Shown: piece after piece, positions 1 through 8,914 of the stretch
Position numbering within the stretch: position 1 is the stretch's first letter
Layout: each line of letters opens with the position of its first letter
Assembly: GCA_016183615.1 (NCBI GenBank)
Contig: JACPEG010000040.1
Coordinates: 1-52,178 of the forward strand
Direction of reading: 5' to 3'
Length of the DNA: 52,178 nucleotides
From: Betaproteobacteria bacterium
Lineage (GTDB): Bacteria; Pseudomonadota; Gammaproteobacteria; Burkholderiales; UBA6910
Notes under the pieces: model-generated
The model's database searches: none
What the model was told of the DNA's origin: nothing
Seen by the model: the letters and a program-made list of their open reading frames with translations, nothing else
Made by a program: the position numbers and the translations under genes

Positions 1-1
1 A

Positions 2-319
2 GCCGCGCTGGCGTGGCTAAGCTCCGAAGCCCTGGTGGGCGTCGGCTACGGAGCGTTCCTGCTGGTTTTCACACTTCCCGCGAGCGCCCGGGCGGTGACG
101 TTGCTGTGCGTGCTCACGCTGCTGGCGGGAATCGGGGTCACGCAGGTCCCAGCCCAGCCTGCCAGTCCGGCGGTCGCGCTGCGGCTATTCAACTGGCATT
201 ACGGGCAGCTGCTCAATTACACGGGGCTTGCGCGCTTCGTGGCCGAGCTCTGGCCCTTCCTCGCCCTGATTTACCTCTTTCTCCCGCCGCGCGCCCGCGC
301 CGTCAGCGACGCCCGGTAA
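2..319 (+). CDS. VanZ-like membrane protein, C-terminal part
   Basis: The frame is open to the window edge, so the N-terminus lies outside; 105 codons are visible, ending at TAA 317-319. Two hydrophobic stretches are visible (VTLLCVLTLLAGIGV and ELWPFLALIYLFL), separated by FNWHYGQLLNYTGLARF, a pattern I associate with the last helices of VanZ-family integral membrane proteins. The family is named after a teicoplanin-resistance protein, but most members have no assigned function. The last 17 bases overlap the 3' end of the convergent SagB-type gene. The family call rests on the C-terminal motif only. Confidence 0.45.
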   Translation, partial: AALAWLSSEALVGVGYGAFLLVFTLPASARAVTLLCVLTLLAGIGVTQVPAQPASPAVALRLFNWHYGQLLNYTGLARFVAELWPFLALIYLFLPPRARAVSDAR

Positions 320-1937
320 GGTGGGCATAGGGCGGCAGCGTGGCGAGCCGCGGGTCCTCCACCGCCCCGCCGGCAGTGAAGTGGTAGAGAGACTGGAACC
401 CGCGCCCCTCGATCCCCAGCAGGCGATGCATCTCGTCGTCGAAGAAGCAGCCCATGCCGGTCCCGCGAATGCCGTGGGCCTCGGCTTCCAGGTAGAGCAC
501 CTGTCCCAGCCCTCCCGTTTCCCAGAACAGGCGCCGGTACGCCCATGGCGATTGCGCCAGGTTCGGCTCGAAGCGCGCGAGGAAACCGAGCGCGAAACAG
601 GAATCAGCGGCAATCTCCTGGTGGCAGGAAACAAGCCTCGCTGCATCCCTGAGGTCGTAGCCGATCAGGAGGTAGAGGGGCAGATGGGCGGGGCCGCGCC
701 TTTCCCACAGCCAGTCGGGGCGCAGCGCGGACTTCAATGCCGGCAAGTGATCGGAGTTGCGCACCAGCAGATAGAGTCCCGCATCGAGCCCGTCCACCCG
801 GTGCACGAACAGCGCGGGATGGACCTGGGGCTCGAATGCGAACGCATCCCAGGGCGCGAGTCCCGGCCGGGGCAGCAGCGCATCCATCATGACAAAGAAC
901 GGGTCGGCCGGGATGGACCTGACCCCGTCGAAGTCCACTGCGCTGCGACGCTGGCGAATCAGGTCGGCCGCGCTGGAGCGGTTGGGCGCATCCGCCAATG
1001 CTGGCCGCGCCGGAAATGACGGGGGCGGGAGTGGCCCCGCGGCAGGTTTCACGGCCGCCGCTTCTACCCGGGCAATGTCCTGCCAGTCCCGATGCTCCGC
1101 GCTCAACCGGTTGGCGCGCCCGTGCCAGGGCGCGGTCCGGGCCGGCGCCAGGAGCGCCGCCACATCCACGCTCGCCGCTTCGGGCCCCACCCACAGCAGC
1201 AGGTCGGGCATTTCCGCCTCCGCGCCGTCGAAATCCTGCGCCCGATCCAGCCCGAGCAGCGCGGCCGTTTCGCGGTCGCCCCAGGCATCGAGCGGCGCCA
1301 CGCCCCAGCCGAGCGCGGCGGCGGCGTAGGAAATCGCGGCAATGGCGTGGCCGCAGTCGTGCTGGCAGTAGCGGTAGGCACGCATCCCGTACTTCCAGGC
1401 CTCGCGCCAGACAATGCTGGCAAGCCCCAGGATCGCCCCCGGCCGCGGGAACGCCCGGTTCCACTCGGGGTCCGTCACCCGGGCCCGCTGCTCCAGCAGG
1501 TGATCGCGACTGAGGTAGTGGTAGACACCGGCGTCCAGCCCCGCCATATCGGGGCAGACCACGTAGCCTTCGGTGGGATGAAGATTCCCGCTGGAGGGAT
1601 TGCAGCGCAGGGCCCAGCGCGTGCCGCGGAAGGCCTTCCACGCCGAGAGCCCCAGCGAAAGTTCCAGCAGCACAGCCACGCTTTCCCGATTGACCGCCGC
1701 GGGCCCCCGGCTGCGCGGACGATGAAGGGCGTTGAACGGCGTATCCAGGCCATCCGCCGCAAGCGCCAAGGCGATGGCCGGCGCGCCCTCGAAGCGGCGA
1801 AACGGATCGGGCTGGTTCGCCCAGTCCAGGTGTCCCGGCCCCGGCGCATAGCGGTCGGGGCGATGCTTGCTCGCCTCGTGATAGGCGAAAACCGCAGCCG
1901 CAGCGGATTCCGGATTCGACGAATCAGGACGGCTCAT
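303..1937 (-). CDS. SagB/ThcOx-type double nitroreductase-domain protein
   Basis: 544 residues with two nitroreductase-like (FMN-dependent oxidoreductase) halves. The N-terminal half carries NPSSGNLHPTEGYVV and GLDAGVYHY, and the C-terminal half repeats the pattern with DLIRQRRSAVDFDG, GLDAGLYLL and GGLGQVLYLEAEAHGIRGTG. This duplicated arrangement is typical of stand-alone SagB/ThcOx-family dehydrogenases. SagB proper oxidises azolines in ribosomal peptides, but no precursor peptide, YcaO or transporter of such a cluster is nearby, so the substrate is unknown. I start at the Met at 1937, which has GAGG six bases upstream; an ATG seven codons earlier (1958) has no such site. The gene is divergent from the ferredoxin gene. 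Confidence 0.8.
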   Translation of the reverse strand: MSRPDSSNPESAAAAVFAYHEASKHRPDRYAPGPGHLDWANQPDPFRRFEGAPAIALALAADGLDTPFNALHRPRSRGPAAVNRESVAVLLELSLGLSAWKAFRGTRWALRCNPSSGNLHPTEGYVVCPDMAGLDAGVYHYLSRDHLLEQRARVTDPEWNRAFPRPGAILGLASIVWREAWKYGMRAYRYCQHDCGHAIAAISYAAAALGWGVAPLDAWGDRETAALLGLDRAQDFDGAEAEMPDLLLWVGPEAASVDVAALLAPARTAPWHGRANRLSAEHRDWQDIARVEAAAVKPAAGPLPPPSFPARPALADAPNRSSAADLIRQRRSAVDFDGVRSIPADPFFVMMDALLPRPGLAPWDAFAFEPQVHPALFVHRVDGLDAGLYLLVRNSDHLPALKSALRPDWLWERRGPAHLPLYLLIGYDLRDAARLVSCHQEIAADSCFALGFLARFEPNLAQSPWAYRRLFWETGGLGQVLYLEAEAHGIRGTGMGCFFDDEMHRLLGIEGRGFQSLYHFTAGGAVEDPRLATLPPYAHLTGRR

Positions 1938-2034
1938 GATGAGACCTCGCCGCTCCATACTAACCTACCGCGCACGCAGCTGGACCAACATCGGAGAATC
2001 GACCGCGGCACGGGGGCTGGGAAGGGGCTTGGGG

Positions 2035-2040
2035 TATAAT
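2035..2040 (+). promoter_or_regulatory. -10 element of ferredoxin/ABC gene run
   Basis: A perfect TATAAT lies 31 bases upstream of the ferredoxin ATG, preceded by GGGG. There is no good -35 match at 17 bases. The predicted start is near 2047, giving a leader of about 24 nt. It is the only promoter-like site between the divergent SagB-type gene and the plus-strand run. Confidence 0.5.
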
Positions 2041-2070
2041 TTTCAGTTGAGCCAAGCCCCTTCCATCGTC

Positions 2071-2379
2071 ATGAGCTATTACCGCTATCACGTGTTTTTC
2101 TGCGTCAACCAGCGCGAACCGGGAGCCGCCTGCTGCAACAGTCACCGGGCCCAGGACATGCGCGACTACTGCAAGGGTCGCATCAAGGCCCTCAAGCTCG
2201 ACGGCAAGGGCAATATCCGCGTCAACTCCGCCGGCTGCCTGGACCGCTGCGACGAGGGCCCGGTGCTGGTGGTGTACCCCGAGGCGGTGTGGTACACCTA
2301 CGTCGACAAGGAAGACATCGACGAGATCATCGAGGAGCACCTGAAGCACGGGCGCATCGTCGAGCGCCTGAAAATCTAG
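2071..2379 (+). CDS. Thioredoxin-like [2Fe-2S] ferredoxin
   Basis: 102 residues. The cysteine pattern is C11, C21/C22, C56 and C60 (FFCVNQ, AACCNS, GCLDRC), the arrangement of the thioredoxin-fold [2Fe-2S] ferredoxins (Shethna/NuoE-like), followed by the usual [10 protein letters not shown] strand and a C-terminal helix. Such proteins carry single electrons, and the partner cannot be read from the sequence. I start at 2071 because longer in-frame starts run into the promoter and the opposite gene. It is followed after 9 bases by the hydrolase gene and is probably co-transcribed with it. C34 is an extra cysteine not expected to bind the cluster. Confidence 0.85.
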   Translation: MSYYRYHVFFCVNQREPGAACCNSHRAQDMRDYCKGRIKALKLDGKGNIRVNSAGCLDRCDEGPVLVVYPEAVWYTYVDKEDIDEIIEEHLKHGRIVERLKI

Positions 2380-2388
2380 GCTCCCGCC

Positions 2389-3000
2389 TTGAAGCCGGCA
2401 ACCCAGAAAAAATTCACGGTGGAGGGGCCCGCGGGCCGCATCGAAGGGGTCATCGCCGATCCCGGCGCGGGCCGGCGCGGCATTGCCGTGATCGCCCATC
2501 CCCATCCCCTGTTCGGCGGCACCATGGACAACAAGGTGGTGCAGACCCTGGCCCGAACCTTCACCGAGCTCGGCTACGTGGCGGTGCGCTTCAATTTCCG
2601 CGGCGTGGGCGAGAGCGAAGGCGTTCACGACGATGGCCGCGGGGAAACCGAGGACGTCATCGCGGTGGCGGAGTTCGCCCGCCAGGAGCACTGGGGCCTG
2701 CCGGTGCTGCTGGCGGGCTTCTCCTTCGGCGGCTTCGTCCAGGCGCGGGTCGCAAGCCGCATCGAGCCGGAGCGGCTGGTGCTCATCGCCCCCGCCGTCA
2801 AGCGCTTCGATGTGCCCCAGGTGCCGGCCAGCACCCTCGTGGTTCACGGCGAGCTCGACGACGTGGTGCCGCTCCAGGACGTCCTCGACTGGGCGCGGCC
2901 CCAGGAGCTTCCCGTCATCGTCATTCCCGGCGGCGAGCATTTCTTCCACGGCCGCCTGCATCTTCTGAAGCGCATCATCCACGAGCAATGCCGGTCCTAG
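2389..3000 (+). CDS. Alpha/beta hydrolase (CocE/dienelactone-type)
   Basis: 203 residues starting with TTG nine bases after the ferredoxin stop. It shows the small alpha/beta-hydrolase layout: [14 protein letters not shown] (oxyanion region), [11 protein letters not shown], the nucleophile elbow GFSFGGF with its serine, the acid loop [10 protein letters not shown] and the catalytic histidine in GGEHFFHG. The triad is complete. Proteins of this type are annotated as putative esterases or dienelactone-hydrolase-like, and the substrate is unknown. Its 3' end overlaps the ABC ATPase start by 13 bases, so translation is likely coupled. Confidence 0.85.
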   Translation: MKPATQKKFTVEGPAGRIEGVIADPGAGRRGIAVIAHPHPLFGGTMDNKVVQTLARTFTELGYVAVRFNFRGVGESEGVHDDGRGETEDVIAVAEFARQEHWGLPVLLAGFSFGGFVQARVASRIEPERLVLIAPAVKRFDVPQVPASTLVVHGELDDVVPLQDVLDWARPQELPVIVIPGGEHFFHGRLHLLKRIIHEQCRS

Positions 3001-3899
3001 AGGCCCGGGGCCTGCGCAAGTTCTACGGTGCGCTGGAGGTGGTGGCGGGGGTGGATCTCGCCGTTCCCCGCGGCGAATGCTTCGGGCTGCTGGGACCCAA
3101 CGGCGCCGGCAAGACCACGACCCTGCGGCTGTGCCTGGGGCTCACCGACCCCGACGGCGGGGAAATATCGCTGCTGGGACTTCCGGTCCCGGCGGCAGCC
3201 CGCCGTGCACGCGCGAAAGTGGGCGTCGTTCCCCAAGTGGACAATCTGGACCCCGACTTCACCGTGCGGGAAAACCTCCTGGTCTACGGACGCTACTTCG
3301 ACCTGCCGCAGCGGGATATCGCGGCCCGCATGCCGGAGCTGCTGGAATTCGCCGGGCTCACCGGGCGCGCCGGCGCCAAGATCAACACGCTTTCCGGCGG
3401 CATGAAGCGGCGCTTGACGCTCGCCCGCTCGCTCATCAACGATCCGGACGTGCTGTTTCTCGACGAGCCCACCACTGGCCTCGATCCCCAGGCGCGGCAC
3501 ATGATCTGGGAGCGGCTCAAGAGCCTCATGGGCCAGGGCAAGACCCTGGTGCTCACCACCCATTTCATGGACGAGGCCGAGCGCCTGTGCCACCGGCTGT
3601 CCATCATGGACCACGGGCGCATCATCGCCAGCGGCCCGCCGCGGGAATTGATTTCGCGGTACATCGAGCCCCAGGTGGTGGAGGTGTACGGCGAGGGCGT
3701 GCGGGAATGGGCGGGGAGCCAGGGCGCGGGGCTCGCCGAGCGCACGGAAATCGCGGGCGAGACCGCGTTCTGCTACGCCCGCGACGCCCAGGCGCTGATC
3801 GCGGGCCTGAACGGCCGGGCGGGGCTGCGGTACCTGCACCGGCCCGCCAACCTGGAAGACGTGTTCCTCAAGCTCACCGGGCGCGACATCCGGGACTGA
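2988..3899 (+). CDS. ABC exporter ATPase, NodI/DRA1-type
   Basis: 303 residues. Walker A is GPNGAGKTT, the signature is [15 protein letters not shown], Walker B is [15 protein letters not shown] and the H-loop is [12 protein letters not shown]. The C-terminal extension of about 80 residues ends with the [16 protein letters not shown] block typical of this exporter class. Homologues in non-symbiotic betaproteobacteria are commonly labelled NodI after the rhizobial lipo-oligosaccharide exporter, and nothing here indicates nodulation. The ATG lies inside the upstream hydrolase gene and the permease follows after 2 bases, so the two form one transporter. The exported substrate is unknown. Confidence 0.9.
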   Translation: MPVLEARGLRKFYGALEVVAGVDLAVPRGECFGLLGPNGAGKTTTLRLCLGLTDPDGGEISLLGLPVPAAARRARAKVGVVPQVDNLDPDFTVRENLLVYGRYFDLPQRDIAARMPELLEFAGLTGRAGAKINTLSGGMKRRLTLARSLINDPDVLFLDEPTTGLDPQARHMIWERLKSLMGQGKTLVLTTHFMDEAERLCHRLSIMDHGRIIASGPPRELISRYIEPQVVEVYGEGVREWAGSQGAGLAERTEIAGETAFCYARDAQALIAGLNGRAGLRYLHRPANLEDVFLKLTGRDIRD

Positions 3900-3901
3900 T
3901 C

Positions 3902-4693
3902 ATGCTCTCCACCCTGCGATTTTTCCGCGCCCCCCGCCTCAGCCCGCGCTTCATGCCGGTGTGGCGGCGCAACTTCCTGGTGTGGCGCAAGCTCGCCATT
4001 CCCTCGATGCTGGGCAACCTCGCCGATCCCATGTTCTACATGCTGGCCCTGGGCTACGGCCTGGGCTCGCTGCTGCCCGATGTCGAGGGCATTCCCTACA
4101 TCACCTTCCTCGCCGGCGGCACGGTGTGCTACAGCACCATGAACAGCGCCACCTTCGAGGCCCTGTACTCCGGGTTCTCGCGCATGCACGTGCAGCGGAC
4201 CTGGGACGCGATTCTCAATGCGCCCATCAACCTCGACGACATCCTGCTAGCGGAACTCTTCTGGGCCGCCTCCAAGAGCTTTCTTTCCGGCATGGCGATC
4301 CTGCTCATCATCTGGGTGCTGGGGCTTTCCCACTCCTGGCTCGCGCTCGCCATCATCCCGCTGGTGATCCTGATCGGGCTGACATTCGCGGCGCTGGGGC
4401 TGACCATCACCGCCGTTTCGCCGAGCTACGATTTCTTCATGTACTACTTCACGCTCGCCATCACCCCCATGGTGCTGCTGTGCGGGGTGTTCTTCCCGGT
4501 GTCCCAGCTGCCCCCCTGGCTACAGGATATCTCGGCCTGGCTGCCGCTCACCCATGCCATCGAGCTGGTGCGGCCGCTGCTCCAGGGGCAGATTCCGCCC
4601 CGGGCCGCCCTCAACCTCGCGGTGCTGGCGGGCTACGCCGCCGCGGGATTCTACGCGGCGCTGGTGCTCACCCGCCGCCGGCTGCTGAAATAA
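3902..4693 (+). CDS. ABC-2 type permease, NodJ-type
   Basis: 263 residues with about six hydrophobic segments in the ABC-2 pattern. LADPMFYMLALGYGLG lies in the first third, and GVFFPVSQLPPWLQ with LPLTHAIELVRPLL is the characteristic ABC-2/NodJ signature near the C-terminus. It pairs with the ATPase immediately upstream (2-base gap) as a homodimeric inner-membrane exporter. It ends 17 bases before hemJ, which has its own Shine-Dalgarno site. Confidence 0.9.
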   Translation: MLSTLRFFRAPRLSPRFMPVWRRNFLVWRKLAIPSMLGNLADPMFYMLALGYGLGSLLPDVEGIPYITFLAGGTVCYSTMNSATFEALYSGFSRMHVQRTWDAILNAPINLDDILLAELFWAASKSFLSGMAILLIIWVLGLSHSWLALAIIPLVILIGLTFAALGLTITAVSPSYDFFMYYFTLAITPMVLLCGVFFPVSQLPPWLQDISAWLPLTHAIELVRPLLQGQIPPRAALNLAVLAGYAAAGFYAALVLTRRRLLK

Positions 4694-4710
4694 GAAGAGG
4701 AGTGCGCGCC

Positions 4711-5124
4711 ATGCTCTGGGTCAAGGCCTTCCACATCGTATTCATGGTGACCTGGTTCGCCGGGCTGTTCTACCTGCCGCGCCTTTTTGTCTACCACGCG
4801 CAAAGCTCCGACGCCGTGAGCATCGAGCGCTTCAAGGTGATGGAGCGCAAGCTCTACTACGGCATCATGGCGCCCGGCGCCATCCTCACCATCGTCTTCG
4901 GATTGTGGCTATGGCTAGGCTTCGGGATCAGCGGCGGCTGGCTGCACGCCAAGCTCGTGCTGGTCGGCGTGCTCGTCGCCTACCACCTCTATTGCGGCAA
5001 GCTGCTGGCGGATTTCAGGCAGGACCGGAACACCCGCAGCCACGTCTGGTTCCGCTGGTTCAACGAGCTGCCGGTCGTGATCCTGATCGCGGTGGTGCTG
5101 CTGGCGGTGCTGAAGCCGCTCTAG
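4711..5124 (+). CDS. hemJ: Protoporphyrinogen IX oxidase HemJ
   Basis: 137 residues, the usual HemJ length, with four hydrophobic segments. The N-terminal block WVKAFHIVFMVTWFAGLFYL holds the conserved His, followed by YLPRLFVYH, a second helix FGLWLWLG, LHAKLVLVGVLVAYHLYCG and the terminal FNELPVVILIAVVLLAVLKP. HemJ is the heme-containing inner-membrane enzyme that makes protoporphyrin IX in bacteria lacking HemG/HemY. A good GAAGAGGAG site lies just upstream of the ATG. No other heme genes are nearby. Confidence 0.9.
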   Translation: MLWVKAFHIVFMVTWFAGLFYLPRLFVYHAQSSDAVSIERFKVMERKLYYGIMAPGAILTIVFGLWLWLGFGISGGWLHAKLVLVGVLVAYHLYCGKLLADFRQDRNTRSHVWFRWFNELPVVILIAVVLLAVLKPL

Positions 5125-5216
5125 GCTTGGCCGCCCGCACAGTCAGCCTGTTTCCCGGAAACCGCGGCGGCAGTAATATCGGCGGACAGGTGCACCCTGC
5201 ACCGGAAAGGAAAGCA

Positions 5217-6689
<1,473 letters not shown>

Positions 6690-6729
6690 CCCCCGCTCCC
6701 GGAGCGCGAGCCCGCGAAGACCCTCCGCC

Positions 6730-7620
6730 ATGGACCGCTTCCAGCGCATCCTGCTCCTGCACCGGCTGCTGGCCTCCCACCGCCTTCCGGTGTCACACCG
6801 GACCATCGAGCAGGAACTCGAGTGCTCGCGGGCGACGGCCACCCGCATCATCGAGGAGATGCGGGATTACCTCGGCGCCCCGATCGCCTACGACCGACCG
6901 GCCAACGGCTACCGCTACACCCATGACGCGTTCGAACTGCCTGGACTCTGGTTCAACGCCTCCGAGCTTTACGCCCTGATCACGGTGCAGAAACTCCTCA
7001 CCGAAGCGCAACCGGGTTTTCTGGACGGCATGCTGGGCCCCCTCAAGACCCGCATCGAGAACATTCTCCAGAGCGAACACCTGGGCAGCGGCGAGGTGGG
7101 GCGGCGGGTGCGCATCCTGCCGATGGCCGGTTGCTCCGCGGGCGGCGAGTATTTCCAGACGGGGGCGGGGGCGCTGCTCCAGCGCAAGCGCATCGAGATT
7201 CTCTATCACGGCCGCGAGCGCGATGAAGAAACCGACCGCGTGGTCTCGCCCCAGCGCCTGGTTCATTACCGGGACAACTGGTACCTCGACGCCTGGTGCC
7301 ACAGCGTCGAGCGGCTGCGCAGCTTCGCGCTGGAGCGCATCCGCATCGCCCGGCCGCTCGACGACCCCGCGGTGGAAGTCGCCGACGAGGAACTGGACGC
7401 CCACTTCGCCCGGGGCTACGGCATTTTTGCCGGCGAACCCGTCGCCACCGCGGTGCTGCGCTTTACCCCGGAGCGGGCGCGCTGGGTCGCCGAGGAAACC
7501 TGGCATCCCGCTCAGAACGGCCGGTTCCTGGAAGACGGCAGATTCGAACTCCGGATTCCCTACTCGGACGATCCGGAACTGATCATGGACATCCTCAAGT
7601 ACGGGCCGGGCGTGGATTGA
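6730..7620 (+). CDS. HTH-WYL transcriptional regulator, C-terminally truncated
   Basis: 296 residues. An N-terminal HTH of the DeoR/HTH_11 type lies at about 1-60 (SHRTIEQELECSRATATRIIEEM), and the WYL domain at about 160-225 (NWYLDAWCHSVERLRSFALERI). WYL domains bind nucleic-acid or nucleotide ligands, and such regulators are frequent in CRISPR-Cas and phage-defence loci. The usual C-terminal ending after the block DPELIMDILKYGP is missing: the frame runs into the 3' end of a CRISPR-type repeat and stops at its TGA (7618-7620). The protein is therefore probably missing its last segment through recombination. Whether it still works is unknown. Confidence 0.85.
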   Translation: MDRFQRILLLHRLLASHRLPVSHRTIEQELECSRATATRIIEEMRDYLGAPIAYDRPANGYRYTHDAFELPGLWFNASELYALITVQKLLTEAQPGFLDGMLGPLKTRIENILQSEHLGSGEVGRRVRILPMAGCSAGGEYFQTGAGALLQRKRIEILYHGRERDEETDRVVSPQRLVHYRDNWYLDAWCHSVERLRSFALERIRIARPLDDPAVEVADEELDAHFARGYGIFAGEPVATAVLRFTPERARWVAEETWHPAQNGRFLEDGRFELRIPYSDDPELIMDILKYGPGVD

Positions 7621-7669
7621 AACCGAGCGCCACTAATTGTTCCGCTGACGGAGGGGCGTGGATTGAAAC
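7608..7669 (+). CRISPR. Relic of a type I-C-like CRISPR array (two repeat ends)
   Basis: GGGCGTGGATTGAAAC occurs at 7608-7623 and again, with one more G, at 7653-7669. GCGTGGATTGAAAC is the hallmark 3' end of type I-C repeats. The second copy is preceded by TCCG-CTGA-CGGA (7640-7651), which can still form a small stem. The first copy lacks the 5' half because it is joined to WYL coding sequence. The 46-base period is too short for a normal repeat-spacer unit of about 66. No cas gene is present in the window, so this is a scar and not a working array. Confidence 0.6.
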
Positions 7670-7839
7670 ACTGCGGGCGGCTCAACTTCGAGGCGGACCT
7701 CAGGGTGATGGCGAACGCGCTTGGCGCCACCCCCGAGGAGATCCGAAACCTCAAGCCCCTGGAGTGGATCGAGCGCGACATGCAGACGGGGGAGCGGCGG
7801 ACTGGCGTAATCCGGTTGGGAGAGGTAAAATCTGGTTAA
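7663..7839 (+). pseudogene. 3' remnant of an unidentified gene
   Basis: A coherent frame runs from the second CRISPR-like repeat to TAA at 7837-7839, giving 58 codons: LNFEADLRVMANALG, TPEEIRNLKPLEWIERDMQ and a short tail. The composition looks like real protein with a helical segment, but there is no Shine-Dalgarno site, and the only upstream start is a TTG inside the repeat itself. I read it as the C-terminal end of a gene whose front was lost in the same rearrangement that truncated the WYL gene. The family is not recognised. Confidence 0.35.
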
Positions 7840-7847
7840 CCAGATTT
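7828..7847. promoter_or_regulatory. Perfect 20-bp palindrome, probable toxin-antitoxin operator
   Basis: AAATCTGGTTAACCAGATTT is a perfect inverted repeat centred 31 bases before the antitoxin ATG. Phd/YefM-type antitoxins bind palindromes of this kind and repress their own operon. It also contains the TAA that ends the upstream remnant. Confidence 0.65.
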
Positions 7848-7867
7848 GGAATCTCATGGAGGATGTT

Positions 7868-8107
7868 ATGGCAACGATTGGGGTCTTCGAAGCAAAAGCA
7901 CGCTTGTCCGAACTGATTGACCAGGCGTCCTCGGGCAAAAAGATCATCATCACCCGCCACGGGTTGCCGGTGGCTGAGCTGGTGCCAGTCGGCAGCGGCG
8001 CGCTGCGCTCCCGCGGGCAGGTCATGGAGCACATCCTGGAGCTGCGCGCCAAGTGCCGAACCGGCAAGGTGGACCTCCGGGCGCTGATCGAAGAGGGGAG
8101 GCCCTGA
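7868..8107 (+). CDS. Antitoxin, Phd/YefM family
   Basis: 79 residues beginning TIGVFEAKARLSELIDQ, the DNA-binding N-terminus of Phd/YefM antitoxins, with IIITRHGLPVAELVP as the next strand pair and a polar C-terminal tail that would wrap the toxin. I start at the ATG at 7868, which has GGAGG five bases upstream; an ATG four codons earlier lies inside that site. It overlaps the toxin start as ATGA (8107). The palindrome upstream is its likely operator. Confidence 0.85.
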   Translation: MATIGVFEAKARLSELIDQASSGKKIIITRHGLPVAELVPVGSGALRSRGQVMEHILELRAKCRTGKVDLRALIEEGRP

Positions 8108-8508
8108 TGCCGTTCGTGGTGGACTGCTCGGTGGCGGCCTGCTGGTTCCTGCCGGACCAGACGACCGCCTACACCGAACGGGCTTTCCGTAAGCTGAAAA
8201 CCGATACAGCCCACGTGCCCGCCCTTTGGGTCTCTGAGCTGTGCAATGTCATGCTCAAGCTGGAGCGACAGGGAAAGCTTGCCAAGGGCCTGGCGGCTCA
8301 AATCATCGCCGACGCCGAGCTGCTCGGCTTGGCAGTGGAGCCACCGCCGCCCATGCGCCGCGTGTTTGAGTTGGCGCAGCGTCATCATTTGTCGGCCTAC
8401 GATGCCACCTACTTGGAGCTGGCCATCCGCACCGGCTTCCCGCTGGCCGCCCTAGACGGCGCCCTAAAGTCCGCGGCCAGTAAACTCGGCCTTTACCTGT
8501 CCAAGTAA
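8107..8508 (+). CDS. vapC: PIN-domain toxin, VapC family
   Basis: 133 residues with the four-acid PIN nuclease layout: D6 (VVDCSVAACWF), E44 (WVSELCN), D100 (LSAYDATYLELA) and D118 (LAALDGAL). VapC toxins are Mg-dependent RNases that cleave tRNA or rRNA when not held by the antitoxin. The start overlaps the antitoxin stop by one base, which gives coupled translation. A run of A6T7 follows the stop (8507-8519) and could help end transcription. Confidence 0.9.
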   Translation: MPFVVDCSVAACWFLPDQTTAYTERAFRKLKTDTAHVPALWVSELCNVMLKLERQGKLAKGLAAQIIADAELLGLAVEPPPPMRRVFELAQRHHLSAYDATYLELAIRTGFPLAALDGALKSAASKLGLYLSK

Positions 8509-8537
8509 AAAATTTTTTTGCGTCCCCCGCCCCGAAA

Positions 8538-8566
8538 GCGTTCCCCACGCGCGTGGGGATGAACCG
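8538..8566 (+). CRISPR. Orphan type I-E CRISPR repeat
   Basis: A 29-nt unit with halves GCGTTCCCCACGCG and CGTGGGGATGAACCG: the perfect stem CCCCACG/CGTGGGG and the terminal GATGAACCG are diagnostic of type I-E repeats. It differs from the common form GTGTTCCCC... only at the second base. No second copy is found downstream within the window, so it is a single leftover repeat. It lies between the two plus-strand toxin-antitoxin pairs, 0.9 kb from the type I-C-like relic. Confidence 0.8.
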
Positions 8567-8608
8567 TGGTGCGAGATGCCGGGCTGCGGGGAGCGCAGGA
8601 CCGGGGTC

Positions 8609-8652
8609 TTGACGGTCTAGCCCCGGACACTCATAATGCAACACACTGTGTT
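8609..8652 (+). promoter_or_regulatory. Promoter and operator of the RHH-MazF pair
   Basis: TTGACG (8609-8614) and CATAAT (8632-8637) are separated by exactly 17 bases, a near-consensus sigma-70 promoter. The inverted repeat AACACA-C-TGTGTT (8640-8652) sits over the predicted start site, where an antitoxin would block initiation. The antitoxin ATG follows at 8666. Confidence 0.75.
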
Positions 8653-8665
8653 ACAGAAGAGAGCC

Positions 8666-8914
8666 ATGAAGTCCGTAACTACCAGCATTCGCCTGGAGGC
8701 GTCGCTGGCGGCCCGCTTGGAGCGGGCGGCCTCCAGGATTTCGCGCGGAAAGAACTGGATTGTCACCAGTGCCCTGAATGACTATCTGGAGCGATTGGAT
8801 CGCAGCGACCTCGCGGCCGAGGCCCGCCGCCAGTCTCTGCTCGTCAGTCGTCGCCGGCAGCGCAAGGAAGACACGGCATGGGCCGATAGCACGGACACCA
8901 CCGGATGGAAGTGA
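8666..8914 (+). CDS. Ribbon-helix-helix (CopG-type) antitoxin
   Basis: 82 residues. VTTSIRLEASLAARLERAA is the beta-strand plus first helix of a ribbon-helix-helix domain, followed by GKNWIVTSALNDYLER (second helix) and a charged C-terminal tail. I start at 8666, preceded by AGAAGAGAG; an in-frame ATG at 8636 lies inside the promoter/operator. It overlaps the toxin gene by 10 bases. Confidence 0.85.
   Translation: MKSVTTSIRLEASLAARLERAASRISRGKNWIVTSALNDYLERLDRSDLAAEARRQSLLVSRRRQRKEDTAWADSTDTTGWK

Noticed and set aside
2988..4693. Nodulation-factor export
   Set aside because: The NodI/NodJ label reflects family naming only; there are no nod genes or nod boxes, and such transporters are common in non-symbionts.
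7608..8566. A functional CRISPR array
   Set aside because: Two repeat ends of one subtype and one repeat of another, wrong spacing, and no cas genes in the window; these are relics.
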